From CAYGLV01 sp964351025 (lineage in GTDB: Bacteria; Actinomycetota; Thermoleophilia; Gaiellales; Gaiellaceae): 13,057 nucleotides of DNA. Within the stretch, counting starts at the first letter, position 1. Each line of letters starts with the position of its first letter. Under the pieces are notes generated by a model. The model did not search any database and was not told the origin of the DNA. It was given only the letters and a program-made list of their open reading frames with translations. The DNA lies in contig CAYGLV010000065.1 of the NCBI GenBank assembly GCA_964351025.1, forward strand, positions 1 through 13,057, written 5' to 3'. This document shows positions 1-6,557 of this stretch, one piece after another. The position numbers were made by a program, and so were the translations under genes.

Positions 1-1
1 C

Positions 2-43
2 AAGCCACCGAACCAGGCCGCGCTCACGCCGGCCTTGACATAG
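2..43 (+). CDS. Possible C-terminal tail of an upstream gene (partial)
   Basis: An open frame enters from the left edge and reads KPPNQAALTPALT before a TAG at 41-43. Eleven of its thirteen codons end in G or C, more than the other two forward frames, which fits a coding tail in this genome. The stop touches the Shine-Dalgarno of the aldo/keto reductase (AGGAG at 42-46), so the upstream gene would belong to the same operon. Thirteen residues are too few to name a family, and a chance open frame cannot be excluded. Confidence 0.35.
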   Translation, partial: KPPNQAALTPALT

Positions 44-52
44 GAGCATCGC

Positions 53-1027
53 ATGGACGAGCGTCTACTCGGAGAGAGCGGCATCGCCGTGTCGCGGATC
101 GTCCTCGGCTGCGGCAACTTCGGCGGCATCGGCTCCGCCCCCGCCTTCTTCGGGCAGGGCGAGACGAAGGAATCGGCGTTCCAGCTGATGGACGCCGCGT
201 GGGAGGCCGGGATCACGACCTTCGACACGGCGGACGCCTACGGCGGCGGGCGCAGTGAGTCCTGGATCGGCGAGTGGCTACGTGCGAAGGGCCCGGACGT
301 GCGCGACCGGATCGTCCTCTCGACCAAGACCTTCAACCCGATGGAGGAGGGCGCAGACAGCGGGCTCTCACGCCGACGGATCCTGCGCCAGCTCGACTCG
401 AGCCTCGAACGGCTCGGCGTGGAGCGCGTTGCCCTGTACCTCACGCACGAGCCAGACCCCGGCACGCCGCTCGAGGAGACGCTCCAGACGCTGGACGAGC
501 TCGTCCAGGCCGGCAAGGTCGGCGCCGTCGGCGCCTCAAACGTCACGGGCGAGCAGCTTGCCGAGGCCCTCGAGCTGTCGGAGCTCGAGGGACTCGCCCC
601 GTACCAGTGGGTGCAGAACTCCTACTCGCTGCTCGACCGGGCGGTCGAGGAGGACGTGTTCCCGGTCTGCCGCGAGCGCGGGCTCGGCTTCACGCCCTTC
701 AGCCCGCTCTGCGGCGGCTGGCTGACCGGCAAGTACCGGCGCGACGAAGAGCCCCCCACCGGCTCACGCATGACGCTGCGGCCCGGCCCCTACGATCACC
801 TCCGCCGCGCGGAGGTCTTCGACGCGCTGGAGGCGCTCGAGACCGAGGCCCACGAGCGCGGAACGACCACCGCCACGCTTGCGCTTGCGTGGCTGCTCGG
901 GCAGACCCAGGTGACTGCGATCGTGGTCGGGCCGAGACGGCCGGAGCACCTCGAGCCGGCGCTCGCGGCCCTCCAGCTCGACCTCTCCCACGCCGACCGT
1001 GACAGGATCGGAGCTCTCTTCCCGTGA
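53..1027 (+). CDS. Aldo/keto reductase
   Basis: A cytosolic NAD(P)H-dependent oxidoreductase of the aldo/keto reductase superfamily, 324 residues, the usual size of a (beta/alpha)8 AKR. The catalytic tetrad is visible: Asp58 and Tyr63 in FDTADAYGGG, Lys92 in LSTKT and His132 in LTHEPD. The C-terminal cofactor region (IVVGPRRPEHL, about 291-301) is also present. The sequence resembles the bacterial AKR11/12-like group that reduces sugar or small aldehyde/ketone substrates, but the substrate cannot be read from the motifs. The ATG is preceded by AGGAG (42-46) with a 6-nt spacer, which fixes the start. Its last four bases GTGA overlap the start of the next gene, so it is the first complete gene of a coupled metabolic operon with an ornithine-cyclodeaminase-like enzyme and a PLP dehydratase. 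This suggests a role in handling an amino-acid-derived carbonyl, which is inference. Confidence 0.9.
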   Translation: MDERLLGESGIAVSRIVLGCGNFGGIGSAPAFFGQGETKESAFQLMDAAWEAGITTFDTADAYGGGRSESWIGEWLRAKGPDVRDRIVLSTKTFNPMEEGADSGLSRRRILRQLDSSLERLGVERVALYLTHEPDPGTPLEETLQTLDELVQAGKVGAVGASNVTGEQLAEALELSELEGLAPYQWVQNSYSLLDRAVEEDVFPVCRERGLGFTPFSPLCGGWLTGKYRRDEEPPTGSRMTLRPGPYDHLRRAEVFDALEALETEAHERGTTTATLALAWLLGQTQVTAIVVGPRRPEHLEPALAALQLDLSHADRDRIGALFP

Positions 1028-1992
1028 CCGTCCTCATCCTCTCCGAGCGCGACGTGCGCGAGCACCTGCCGCTGCGCGACTGCATCGAGGCCATGGCAGG
1101 CGTGCTCGCAGCGCTCGCGCGCGACGAGCTGTCGATGCCGCTGCGCTTCGTGATGCGCTCGCCGGCCACGTCCGCGCTGATGGGCTTCATGCCGGCCCAC
1201 CGGGGCGGGCCGGAGCCGACCTTCTCGCTGAAGGAGATCGTCGTCGCCCCCGCCAACTCGGCGAAGGGTCTCGACGCGCACCAGGGCGCCGTCCTCCTCC
1301 ACGACGGCGAAACGGGCGAGCTCAGAGCGATCCTGAACGCCTCGCCTGTGACCGAGATCCGCACGGCCGCCGTCTCGGCGGTCGCAACACGGGCGCTGGC
1401 TCGGCCCGGCGCGGGCATCGTGGCGATCCTCGGCGCGGGCGTCCAGGCCCGCTCGCACGTCGAGGCGATGCGCTGCGTGCTGGACGACCCCGAGATCCGG
1501 ATCTGGAGCCGCACCGTCGAGCACGCCCGAGCGCTCGCCAGCGCGACGGGGGCCACCGCGTGCACGACCGCACAGGAGGCACTCGCGGGTGCCGAGGTCG
1601 TCTGCACGACGACGAGCTCCAACGAGCCGCTGCTGCGCCGCGAGTGGCTCGCCCCAGGGGCGCACGTGAACGCGGTCGGCTCCAGCATCCCGTCGACGCG
1701 GGAGCTCGACACCGCCACGGTTGTCGCCTCCTCGCTCTTTGTGGACCGGCGCGAGTCGACCCTCAACGAGGCCGGCGACTACCTCTTCCCCGCGCGCGAG
1801 GGCGCCATCGGGCCGGAGCACATCCTCGCCGAGCTCGGGGAGGTGCTCGCCGGCATGCACCCGGGCCGTATCGCAGCGACTGAGCTGACCGTCTTCAAGT
1901 CGGTCGGGCTCGCCGTCGAGGACCTCGCCGCGGCCGAGCTCGCCGTCGGTCGCGCACGCGCCGCAGGGGCCGGGACGGAGGTGGACTTCTGA
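1024..1992 (+). CDS. Ornithine cyclodeaminase / mu-crystallin family oxidoreductase
   Basis: A 322-residue member of the ornithine cyclodeaminase/mu-crystallin family, which includes ornithine cyclodeaminase, ketimine reductases, some alanine dehydrogenases and the ectoine-catabolism protein EutC. Visible signs are the substrate-side lysine in FSLKEIVV (Lys70), the conserved arginine in TEIRTAAVSAVATR (Arg113), the Rossmann loop ILGAGVQARSH (about 135-145), and the AVGSSIPSTRELD segment (217-229), which matches the family's aVGadxxxxrELd motif. The start is a GTG inside the overlap GTGA with the aldo/keto reductase stop; a GGAG lies about 10 nt upstream. The gene ends in TGA overlapping the next gene's likely CTG start. 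Fusion-like coupling with a threonine-dehydratase-type enzyme recalls the eutC/eutB arrangement, but other family activities (imine reduction, opine or amino-acid dehydrogenation) are equally possible from sequence alone. Confidence 0.9.
   Translation: MTVLILSERDVREHLPLRDCIEAMAGVLAALARDELSMPLRFVMRSPATSALMGFMPAHRGGPEPTFSLKEIVVAPANSAKGLDAHQGAVLLHDGETGELRAILNASPVTEIRTAAVSAVATRALARPGAGIVAILGAGVQARSHVEAMRCVLDDPEIRIWSRTVEHARALASATGATACTTAQEALAGAEVVCTTTSSNEPLLRREWLAPGAHVNAVGSSIPSTRELDTATVVASSLFVDRRESTLNEAGDYLFPAREGAIGPEHILAELGEVLAGMHPGRIAATELTVFKSVGLAVEDLAAAELAVGRARAAGAGTEVDF
1977..1991 (+). promoter_or_regulatory. Shine-Dalgarno deciding a CTG start
   Basis: GGAGGTG at 1977-1983 is a seven-base match to the anti-Shine-Dalgarno complement, followed by 5 nt and CTG at 1989-1991. 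The downstream GTG at 2025 has nothing comparable at proper spacing. The site lies in the last codons of the ornithine-cyclodeaminase-like gene. Confidence 0.7.
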
Positions 1993-2942
1993 TCCCGCTC
2001 GCTGAGATCGAGCGCGCTCGCGCAGTGATCCGGGGAGCGTTCATGCGCACGCCGCTTGTCCGGCTCGACGTTCCGGAGGCCCCCGCCGAGATCTGGCTCA
2101 AGCTCGAGTGCCTGCAGCCGATCGGCTCCTTCAAGATCCGGGGCGCCGTCAACGCGATCCGCCAAGCGTCGCCCGAGGAGCTTGCCCGCGGAGTCGTGAC
2201 GACGAGCGCCGGCAACATGGCCCAGGGGGTCGCGTGGGCGGCGCGCGAGGCCGGCGTGCCGGCGACGATCGTCGTACCCGACCACGCGCCCGAGGGGAAA
2301 CTCGCGGCGGTCGTTCGACTCGGGGGTCGGATCGTCAAGGTCCCGTACGAGAAGTGGTGGGAGGTGATGGAAGCGGGGCACTACGAGGGTGCCGACGGGC
2401 TCTTCGTCCACCCGGTTCAGAACGACCTCGTGATGGCGGGCAACGGCACGATCGGGCTCGAGCTGCTCGAGGACCTCGCGACCTTCGATTCGGTGCTGAT
2501 CCCCTACGGCGGCGGCGGCCTCACGACCGGTATCGCGAGCGCGCTGCGGGCACTCGCGCCCGAGGTGCGCGTCTACGCCGTCGAGCCGGAGACCGGCGCC
2601 CCGGTCGCGGCCACGCTCGCCGCCGGCGGCGAGCCGACTCCTGTCGAATACCGCGCCTCGTTCGTGGACGGCGCCGGCAGCAGGAGCGTGCTGCCGCGGA
2701 TGTGGGAGCTCGTCGGGCCTCTGCTCGCGGGCAGCCACGTGGTCTCGATCGCCGAGGCGGCCGCCGCGGTCCGAGTGCTCGCCGAGCGGACGCGCGTGAT
2801 CGCCGAGGGGGCAGGCGCCCTGGCCGTCGCGGCGGCGCTCTCCGGGCGCGCCGGCTCGGGCCGCATCGTCTGCATCGTCTCCGGCGGCAACATCGACGCC
2901 TCCCGTCTCGCGGCGATCTTCGCCGGCCGCACCCCGGAGTAG
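1989..2942 (+). CDS. Serine/threonine dehydratase-type PLP enzyme (probable CTG start)
   Basis: A fold-type II PLP enzyme of the serine/threonine dehydratase family, cytosolic, expected to catalyse beta-elimination of a hydroxy amino acid to a 2-oxo acid and ammonia. The Schiff-base lysine is in GSFKIRGA (Lys49 in this numbering). Other family blocks are SAGNMAQG (about 73-80), the glycine-rich phosphate loop GGGGL (174-178), FVHPVQND..GNGTIGLEL, and the C-terminal SGGN. An ATG or GTG start would give only the GTG at 2025, cutting off the conserved family N-terminus IPLAEIERARAVIRG; no ATG, GTG or TTG lies in frame between the previous gene's end and 2025. I therefore place the start at CTG 1989, preceded by GGAGGTG (1977-1983) at 5 nt and overlapping the previous stop as CTGA. 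This gives 317 residues, a normal length. Alternative roles are serine racemase or EutB-like dehydratase. Confidence 0.88.
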   Translation: MIPLAEIERARAVIRGAFMRTPLVRLDVPEAPAEIWLKLECLQPIGSFKIRGAVNAIRQASPEELARGVVTTSAGNMAQGVAWAAREAGVPATIVVPDHAPEGKLAAVVRLGGRIVKVPYEKWWEVMEAGHYEGADGLFVHPVQNDLVMAGNGTIGLELLEDLATFDSVLIPYGGGGLTTGIASALRALAPEVRVYAVEPETGAPVAATLAAGGEPTPVEYRASFVDGAGSRSVLPRMWELVGPLLAGSHVVSIAEAAAAVRVLAERTRVIAEGAGALAVAAALSGRAGSGRIVCIVSGGNIDASRLAAIFAGRTPE

Positions 2943-2951
2943 GCGCAGCGG

Positions 2952-3773
2952 CTACACGGCGACGCTTCGGGGAGCGGAGTCGTACGCCTCCAGCTCGTCC
3001 TTCAGCTTCCGCCGAATCCCGGTGAGGATCTGGGAGACGCGAGACTCGCTGACGCCGAGCAAGCGGCCAACGTCGGCGCCCTGCAGCTCGTGCACGTGGA
3101 CGAACGCCAGCACGCTGCGCTCGCACTCGCTCAGCTTCGCGACCGCAGAGGACAAGATCTTGCCCCGCTCGGATGAGAGCGTTGCGTGCTCCGGCTCGTC
3201 CGCTCCGGACAGCGAGCCGATTGTGTCGCCGAGCTCGGTCGAAGACGGGTCGTCGGAGCCCGAGCGGACCGGCGCGCTCAGCGAGGCGAGCTCGGCGCGA
3301 TCGACGTCTGCAAGCCCCGTGCGCAGCGCGGACACATCCACTTGCAGCGCACGCGCAAGGTCGGTCTCGGTCGGCGCCGCGCCGTTCCTGGCGGCCCACT
3401 CGTCGCGGGCCTGCTCCGCGCGCCGCCCGAAGCGCCGCACCGAGCGCGAGGCCCAGTCCTGGCGACGCAGCTCGTCGGCGATCGCGCCGACGACCCGAGT
3501 CCAGGCGTACTGCTCGAAGGTCGCTCCCTTGGCCGGATCGAAGCGATCCACGGCCTCCATCAAGGCGACGATCCCGCAGGAGGCGAGATCCTCGAGCTCG
3601 CAGTGCGAGGGGAGCTCGCGCGCCTTGCGCCCGGCGACGTAGCGCACCATCGGCGCGTAGGCCAGCACGAGACGGTCGCGGGCGCGCTCGTCGCGTCCGT
3701 CGTGCCAGCGACGCCAGAGCGCTTCCGCCTCGGACGGGGCGAGACGCCGGTCGGCGGTGGGGGCTGACTGCAT
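2952..3773 (-). CDS. FliA/WhiG-class (sigma-28) RNA polymerase sigma factor
   Basis: A 273-residue group 3 sigma factor. Region 2 spans roughly residues 30-110: LVLAYAPMVRYVAGR, then DLASCGIVALMEAVDRFDPAKGATFEQYAWTR in pieces, then GAIADELRRQDWASRSVRR, the FliA/WhiG/SigB-type 2.4 signature. Region 3 follows (about 117-160). Region 4 ends in a helix-turn-helix around LQGADVGRLLGVSESRVSQIL (230-250). In other bacteria this class directs flagellar and chemotaxis genes (FliA, SigD) or sporulation genes (WhiG). The ATG has a strong Shine-Dalgarno (GGAGG, plus-strand 3781-3785) 7 nt upstream. The gene is convergent with the PLP dehydratase, with 9 nt between stops, and lies 165 nt downstream of the DUF218 gene on the same strand. 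No flagellar gene or anti-sigma factor is adjacent. A linker at about 165-195 is Ser/Asp-rich and probably flexible. Confidence 0.93.
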   Translation of the reverse strand: MQSAPTADRRLAPSEAEALWRRWHDGRDERARDRLVLAYAPMVRYVAGRKARELPSHCELEDLASCGIVALMEAVDRFDPAKGATFEQYAWTRVVGAIADELRRQDWASRSVRRFGRRAEQARDEWAARNGAAPTETDLARALQVDVSALRTGLADVDRAELASLSAPVRSGSDDPSSTELGDTIGSLSGADEPEHATLSSERGKILSSAVAKLSECERSVLAFVHVHELQGADVGRLLGVSESRVSQILTGIRRKLKDELEAYDSAPRSVAV

Positions 3774-3816
3774 CGAGAGTCCTCCGCAGGGGGTGTTCGA
3801 GAACGTGCTCCCTGAG

Positions 3817-3841
3817 GTATCGGTGCGGGGCCCTGCGTTTG
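3817..3841 (-). promoter_or_regulatory. Weak sigma-28-like promoter before the sigma gene
   Basis: Reading the minus strand, CAAA (plus 3838-3841) is followed after 13 nt by ACCGATAC (plus 3817-3824), six of eight matches to the sigma-28 -10 consensus GCCGATAA. It lies 43 nt upstream of the sigma gene's ATG, a suitable distance for autoregulation. Against it, the spacing is 2-3 nt shorter than normal for this class and the -35 differs at one of four bases. The rest of the 165-nt gap (3774-3938) shows only a weak ATCCGG/CCGGAT inverted repeat (3875-3880, 3896-3901). Confidence 0.25.
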
Positions 3842-3938
3842 GCCATGCTCGATTCAGGCAGACGCCGCTACCCGATCCGGGGAGAGCGGCCTCGTCCGGA
3901 TGGTGAGAGCGGCTGGGACAGGCCGATCAACAGGAGCC

Positions 3939-4445
3939 TCAGCAGCTCTGCTGGATTCCCGCCCGTGCGAGCTTCGCCCACTCCCAAGCGATCTCGTACG
4001 GCAGCCGCCACATGCGCGGTGGGGAGCCAACCATGGCCAGCCGGCCGTCGTAGCAGCGACGGATCAACAACCCTGCACGGACCAGGTGGAAGCGCGAGCT
4101 GACCACGACGAGCGAGTCCCAGCCCTGCGCCCGCGCGAGCCGGCCGATCAGCCGCGCCTCGCCGCGCGTCGACTCGTCGCCTGCGACGGGACAGAGCACA
4201 CGGATGTCCCGACGGTCGCAGAGCCCGAGCGAGCGCCAGCGCGGGTCGCGACCCTGGGAGACGACGAGCACCGGCGCGACGCCTCGCTCCACGAGCTCGA
4301 TCCCGACCGGAAGCCTTCCCTTGCCGCCGAAGAGAACGACGACGGCATCGGGGCGAACGATCGCGTCGTCGGCGCGCAGGACGAAGAGCGCCAGGCTCGT
4401 GGCGACGAGCCCAACGACGAGCCCGGCGAAGATGAGTCGTCGCAC
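3939..4445 (-). CDS. DUF218 (YdcF/SanA/ElyC-like) membrane-anchored protein
   Basis: A 168-residue DUF218 protein. A single hydrophobic N-terminal segment (residues about 4-23, after MRR) acts as a signal anchor, placing the domain outside the membrane. The domain shows the family blocks: PDAVVVLFGGKGR (32-44), the STRGEA segment (92-97) where the family often has a conserved T/E pair, and the hallmark SSRFHLVRA (116-124). Family members (SanA, ElyC, YdcF) are linked to envelope integrity or peptidoglycan-precursor metabolism, with no settled reaction. The start is GTG at 4445 with no Shine-Dalgarno; a TAGGCT box ends 6 nt before it, which suggests leaderless transcription. The protein is short for the family and ends soon after the YEIAWEWAKL helix. 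It is divergent from the trans-sulfuration gene across a 37-bp gap with a dyad. Three cysteines (76, 85, 131) precede the terminal one. Confidence 0.82.
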   Translation of the reverse strand: MRRLIFAGLVVGLVATSLALFVLRADDAIVRPDAVVVLFGGKGRLPVGIELVERGVAPVLVVSQGRDPRWRSLGLCDRRDIRVLCPVAGDESTRGEARLIGRLARAQGWDSLVVVSSRFHLVRAGLLIRRCYDGRLAMVGSPPRMWRLPYEIAWEWAKLARAGIQQSC

Positions 4446-4447
4446 GG

Positions 4448-4475
4448 CGTCAGCCTAGGCGCTGACGACTATCCT
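4448..4475. promoter_or_regulatory. Dyad with back-to-back leaderless promoters in a divergent gap
   Basis: The 37-bp gap between two divergent genes holds CGTCAGC (4448-4454), a 6-bp spacer and GCTGACG (4461-4467), a perfect 7-bp inverted repeat whose centre also contains the 8-bp palindrome GCCTAGGC (4453-4460). On the plus strand TATCCT (4470-4475) ends 7 nt before the ATG at 4483. On the minus strand TAGGCT (plus 4452-4457) ends 6 nt before the GTG at 4445. Neither start has a Shine-Dalgarno. This is the layout expected of actinobacterial leaderless transcripts sharing one operator. No convincing -35 is seen on either side. Confidence 0.45.
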
Positions 4476-4482
4476 GGCGCCA

Positions 4483-5628
4483 ATGGACTTCGAGACCCGC
4501 GCGATCCACGAGGGCCAGGAGCCCGACCCGGCCACCGGCGCCGTCACGACGCCCATCTACCAGACCTCGACGTACGCGCAAGAGGCGGTCGGCGTCCACA
4601 AGGGCTACGACTACTCGCGCGTCGCCAACCCCACACGGACCGCGCTCGAGCTCTGCCTCGCCTCGCTCGAGAGCGCCGAGCACGGGCTCGCCTTCTCCTC
4701 GGGGCTCGGCGCGACGACGACGATCATGCACCTCGTCAACCCCGGCGAGCGCATCGTCTGTGTCAACGACCTCTACGGCGGTGCCTACCGCATGTTCTCG
4801 AAGGTCTACGAGCCGAAGGGGTACGCCTTCACCTACCTCACGGCTCAGGAGATCAGCGAGAACCTCGCCGCGCACCTCGACGAGCGGACGCGGCTCGTCT
4901 GGCTCGAGACGCCGACGAACCCGCTGCTGAACGTGGTGGACGTCCAGGCCGCAGCGGCGGCCGCCCACGCCGCAGGCGCGATCGTCGTCGTGGACAACAC
5001 CTTCGCCACGCCGTACCTCCAGCGGCCGCTCGAGCTGGGCGCCGACATCGTCGTCCACTCGACCACGAAGTACCTCGGTGGCCACTCCGACGTCGTCGGC
5101 GGCTTCGCCGGGACGAGCGACCCCGCTCTGGCCGAGCGCCTGCGCTTCCTCCAGAAGTCGCTCGGCGCGGTCCCCGGCCCGTTCGACGCGTGGCTCGTCT
5201 TGCGCGGGATCAAGACTCTGGCCGTGCGGATGCGCCAGCACTGCGAGAACGCACGCGCGGTCGCCGCTTTCCTCGAGGGCCACCCGCGCGTCGAGCAGGT
5301 GTTCTACCCCGGTCTGCCGGGCCACCCCGGGCACGACATCGCGGCCCGGCAGATGCACGACTTCGGCGGCATGGTGTCGTTCCTCGCAGAGAGCGAGGGC
5401 GAGGCGACCGCACTCGTCGCGCGAACGCGGATCTGGACGCTCGCGGAGAGCCTCGGCGGCGTCGAGAGCCTGATCGAGGTGCCCGCCGCGATGACGCACG
5501 CATCCACCGCGGACGCGCCGTTCGCACCGCCGCGCAACCTCGTGCGGCTGTCGGTCGGGATCGAGTCGGCCGCTGACCTGGTCTCTGACCTCGAGTCGGC
5601 TCTCGACGGCTCCACAGCCCGGGCATGA
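4483..5628 (+). CDS. Trans-sulfuration PLP enzyme (cystathionine gamma-synthase or gamma-lyase)
   Basis: A 381-residue Cys/Met-metabolism PLP enzyme, cytosolic, full length for the family. Landmarks: YDYSRVANPTRTALE (about 42-56, the arginine binding the PLP phosphate of the neighbouring subunit), SSGLGATTT (72-80), DLYGG with the stacking tyrosine Tyr98, the pyridine-nitrogen aspartate in VVDNTFATPYLQRPLELGA (Asp171), and the Schiff-base lysine in HSTTKYLGGHSD (Lys196). The late ESLGGVESLIEVPAAMTH block is typical of cystathionine gamma-synthase and gamma-lyase rather than of O-acetylhomoserine sulfhydrylase. Synthase (methionine synthesis) and lyase (cysteine or H2S formation) cannot be told apart reliably by motif. 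The ATG has no Shine-Dalgarno and sits 7 nt after TATCCT, so it is probably leaderless. The stop overlaps the next start as ATGA, tying it to a metallo-beta-lactamase-fold enzyme. Confidence 0.93.
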   Translation: MDFETRAIHEGQEPDPATGAVTTPIYQTSTYAQEAVGVHKGYDYSRVANPTRTALELCLASLESAEHGLAFSSGLGATTTIMHLVNPGERIVCVNDLYGGAYRMFSKVYEPKGYAFTYLTAQEISENLAAHLDERTRLVWLETPTNPLLNVVDVQAAAAAAHAAGAIVVVDNTFATPYLQRPLELGADIVVHSTTKYLGGHSDVVGGFAGTSDPALAERLRFLQKSLGAVPGPFDAWLVLRGIKTLAVRMRQHCENARAVAAFLEGHPRVEQVFYPGLPGHPGHDIAARQMHDFGGMVSFLAESEGEATALVARTRIWTLAESLGGVESLIEVPAAMTHASTADAPFAPPRNLVRLSVGIESAADLVSDLESALDGSTARA

Positions 5629-6485
5629 CGGTCCTCGAGCCGATCGACCTGCTCCACCAGGTGGAGCGCATCGTCGGCGCCTACCTGCTGGAGACCGAGG
5701 ACGGGCTTGCGCTCTTCGACTGCGGCCCGTCGTCCTGTCTGCCGCGTCTGAAGGAGGGGCTGCGCGAGCGAGGCGTCTCGGTGACCGACCTCCGCCATCT
5801 GCTGCTCTCGCACATCCATCTCGACCACGCCGGCGCCGCCGGCCTGCTCGTGCGCGAGCATCCCGGGCTCCAGGTGCACGTCTCGGAGGTCGGGGCACCC
5901 CACCTCGTCGACCCGTCGAAGCTCGAAGCGAGCGCGCGACGCCTGTACGGCGACGCGTTCGACCCACTCTGGGGCGAGCTGGCACCGGTGCCGGCCGGAA
6001 ACGTCCACGTGACCGGCGAGAGGGTTGTCGGCCTCGACTGCTTCGCAAGCCCGGGCCACGCCTGGCACCACGTCTGCTACCTGCACCCGGACGGGACGCT
6101 CTACGCCGGAGACGCGGTAGGGGTCCGCGTGGCGCCGGGCACATTCGTCCTGCCGCCGTGCCCGCCCCCGGAGGTGGACGTCGAAGCGTGGGACCGGACG
6201 ATCGTCGAGATCCGCCGGCGCGCGCCCGCGCGGCTCGCACTCGTCCATTTCGGCGTGTTCGAGGACGTCGAGAGCCACCTCGAGCGGTTCTCCGAGCGGC
6301 TGCACGCGTGGTCCGGGCGGATCGAGAGCGGCGTAGCGGAGCCGGAGTTCCTCGCCGCCGCCCGGCGCGACGTCGAGGAGTCCGGCGACGATGCCGCCTA
6401 CTACGACCGCGCGGCACCCTTCTGGCACTGCTACCTCGGGCTCGAGCGCTACTGGCGCAAGCGGCGCGAGACGGCCGCGACCTAG
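5625..6485 (+). CDS. Metallo-beta-lactamase-fold hydrolase
   Basis: A 286-residue MBL-fold protein. The dinuclear metal site is complete: HxHxDH in LSHIHLDHAGAAG (His63, His65, Asp67, His68), His145 in SPGHAWHH, Asp163 in YAGDAVG, and His208 in ALVHFG. The C-terminal part (about 215-286) is a helical extension rich in Glu and Arg. Unlike ETHE1-type persulfide dioxygenases or glyoxalase II it lacks their short motifs, so the substrate is unknown. It starts with ATG inside the ATGA overlap with the trans-sulfuration enzyme and is therefore translated with it. A function in thiol, thioester or sulfur-metabolite hydrolysis is suggested by context only. No signal peptide; probably cytosolic. It ends 72 nt before the convergent short-chain dehydrogenase. 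Confidence 0.9.
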   Translation: MTVLEPIDLLHQVERIVGAYLLETEDGLALFDCGPSSCLPRLKEGLRERGVSVTDLRHLLLSHIHLDHAGAAGLLVREHPGLQVHVSEVGAPHLVDPSKLEASARRLYGDAFDPLWGELAPVPAGNVHVTGERVVGLDCFASPGHAWHHVCYLHPDGTLYAGDAVGVRVAPGTFVLPPCPPPEVDVEAWDRTIVEIRRRAPARLALVHFGVFEDVESHLERFSERLHAWSGRIESGVAEPEFLAAARRDVEESGDDAAYYDRAAPFWHCYLGLERYWRKRRETAAT

Positions 6486-6557
6486 CGCCCTGCTTGACAG
6501 CCGACCGGCTTCGCGCATCGGAATGTCCGACACGGCGTTACCTGGCGTCCGCGTGCT

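Noticed and set aside
35..40. TTGACA as a -35 element for the aldo/keto reductase.
   Set aside because: The matching -10 would fall at about 58-63, inside the gene, where there is no TANNNT; the bases are better explained as the end of an upstream reading frame.
4450..6417. A 655-codon open frame on the minus strand opposite the trans-sulfuration and MBL genes, and similar long frames elsewhere (e.g. 699-1766, 796-1860, 8193-9833).
   Set aside because: They are Arg/Ala/Pro-rich, show no family motif, and lie antisense to genes with complete catalytic motifs; long chance frames are expected at this GC content. Only the last part of 8193-9833 is real (the cyclophilin).
6499..6530. Small inverted repeats AGCCG-AC-CGGCT (6499-6510) and TCGGA-ATG-TCCGA (6518-6530) between convergent genes, as a bidirectional terminator.
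   Set aside because: Stems are only 4-5 bp, loops are 2-3 nt, and there is no T tract; too weak to call.
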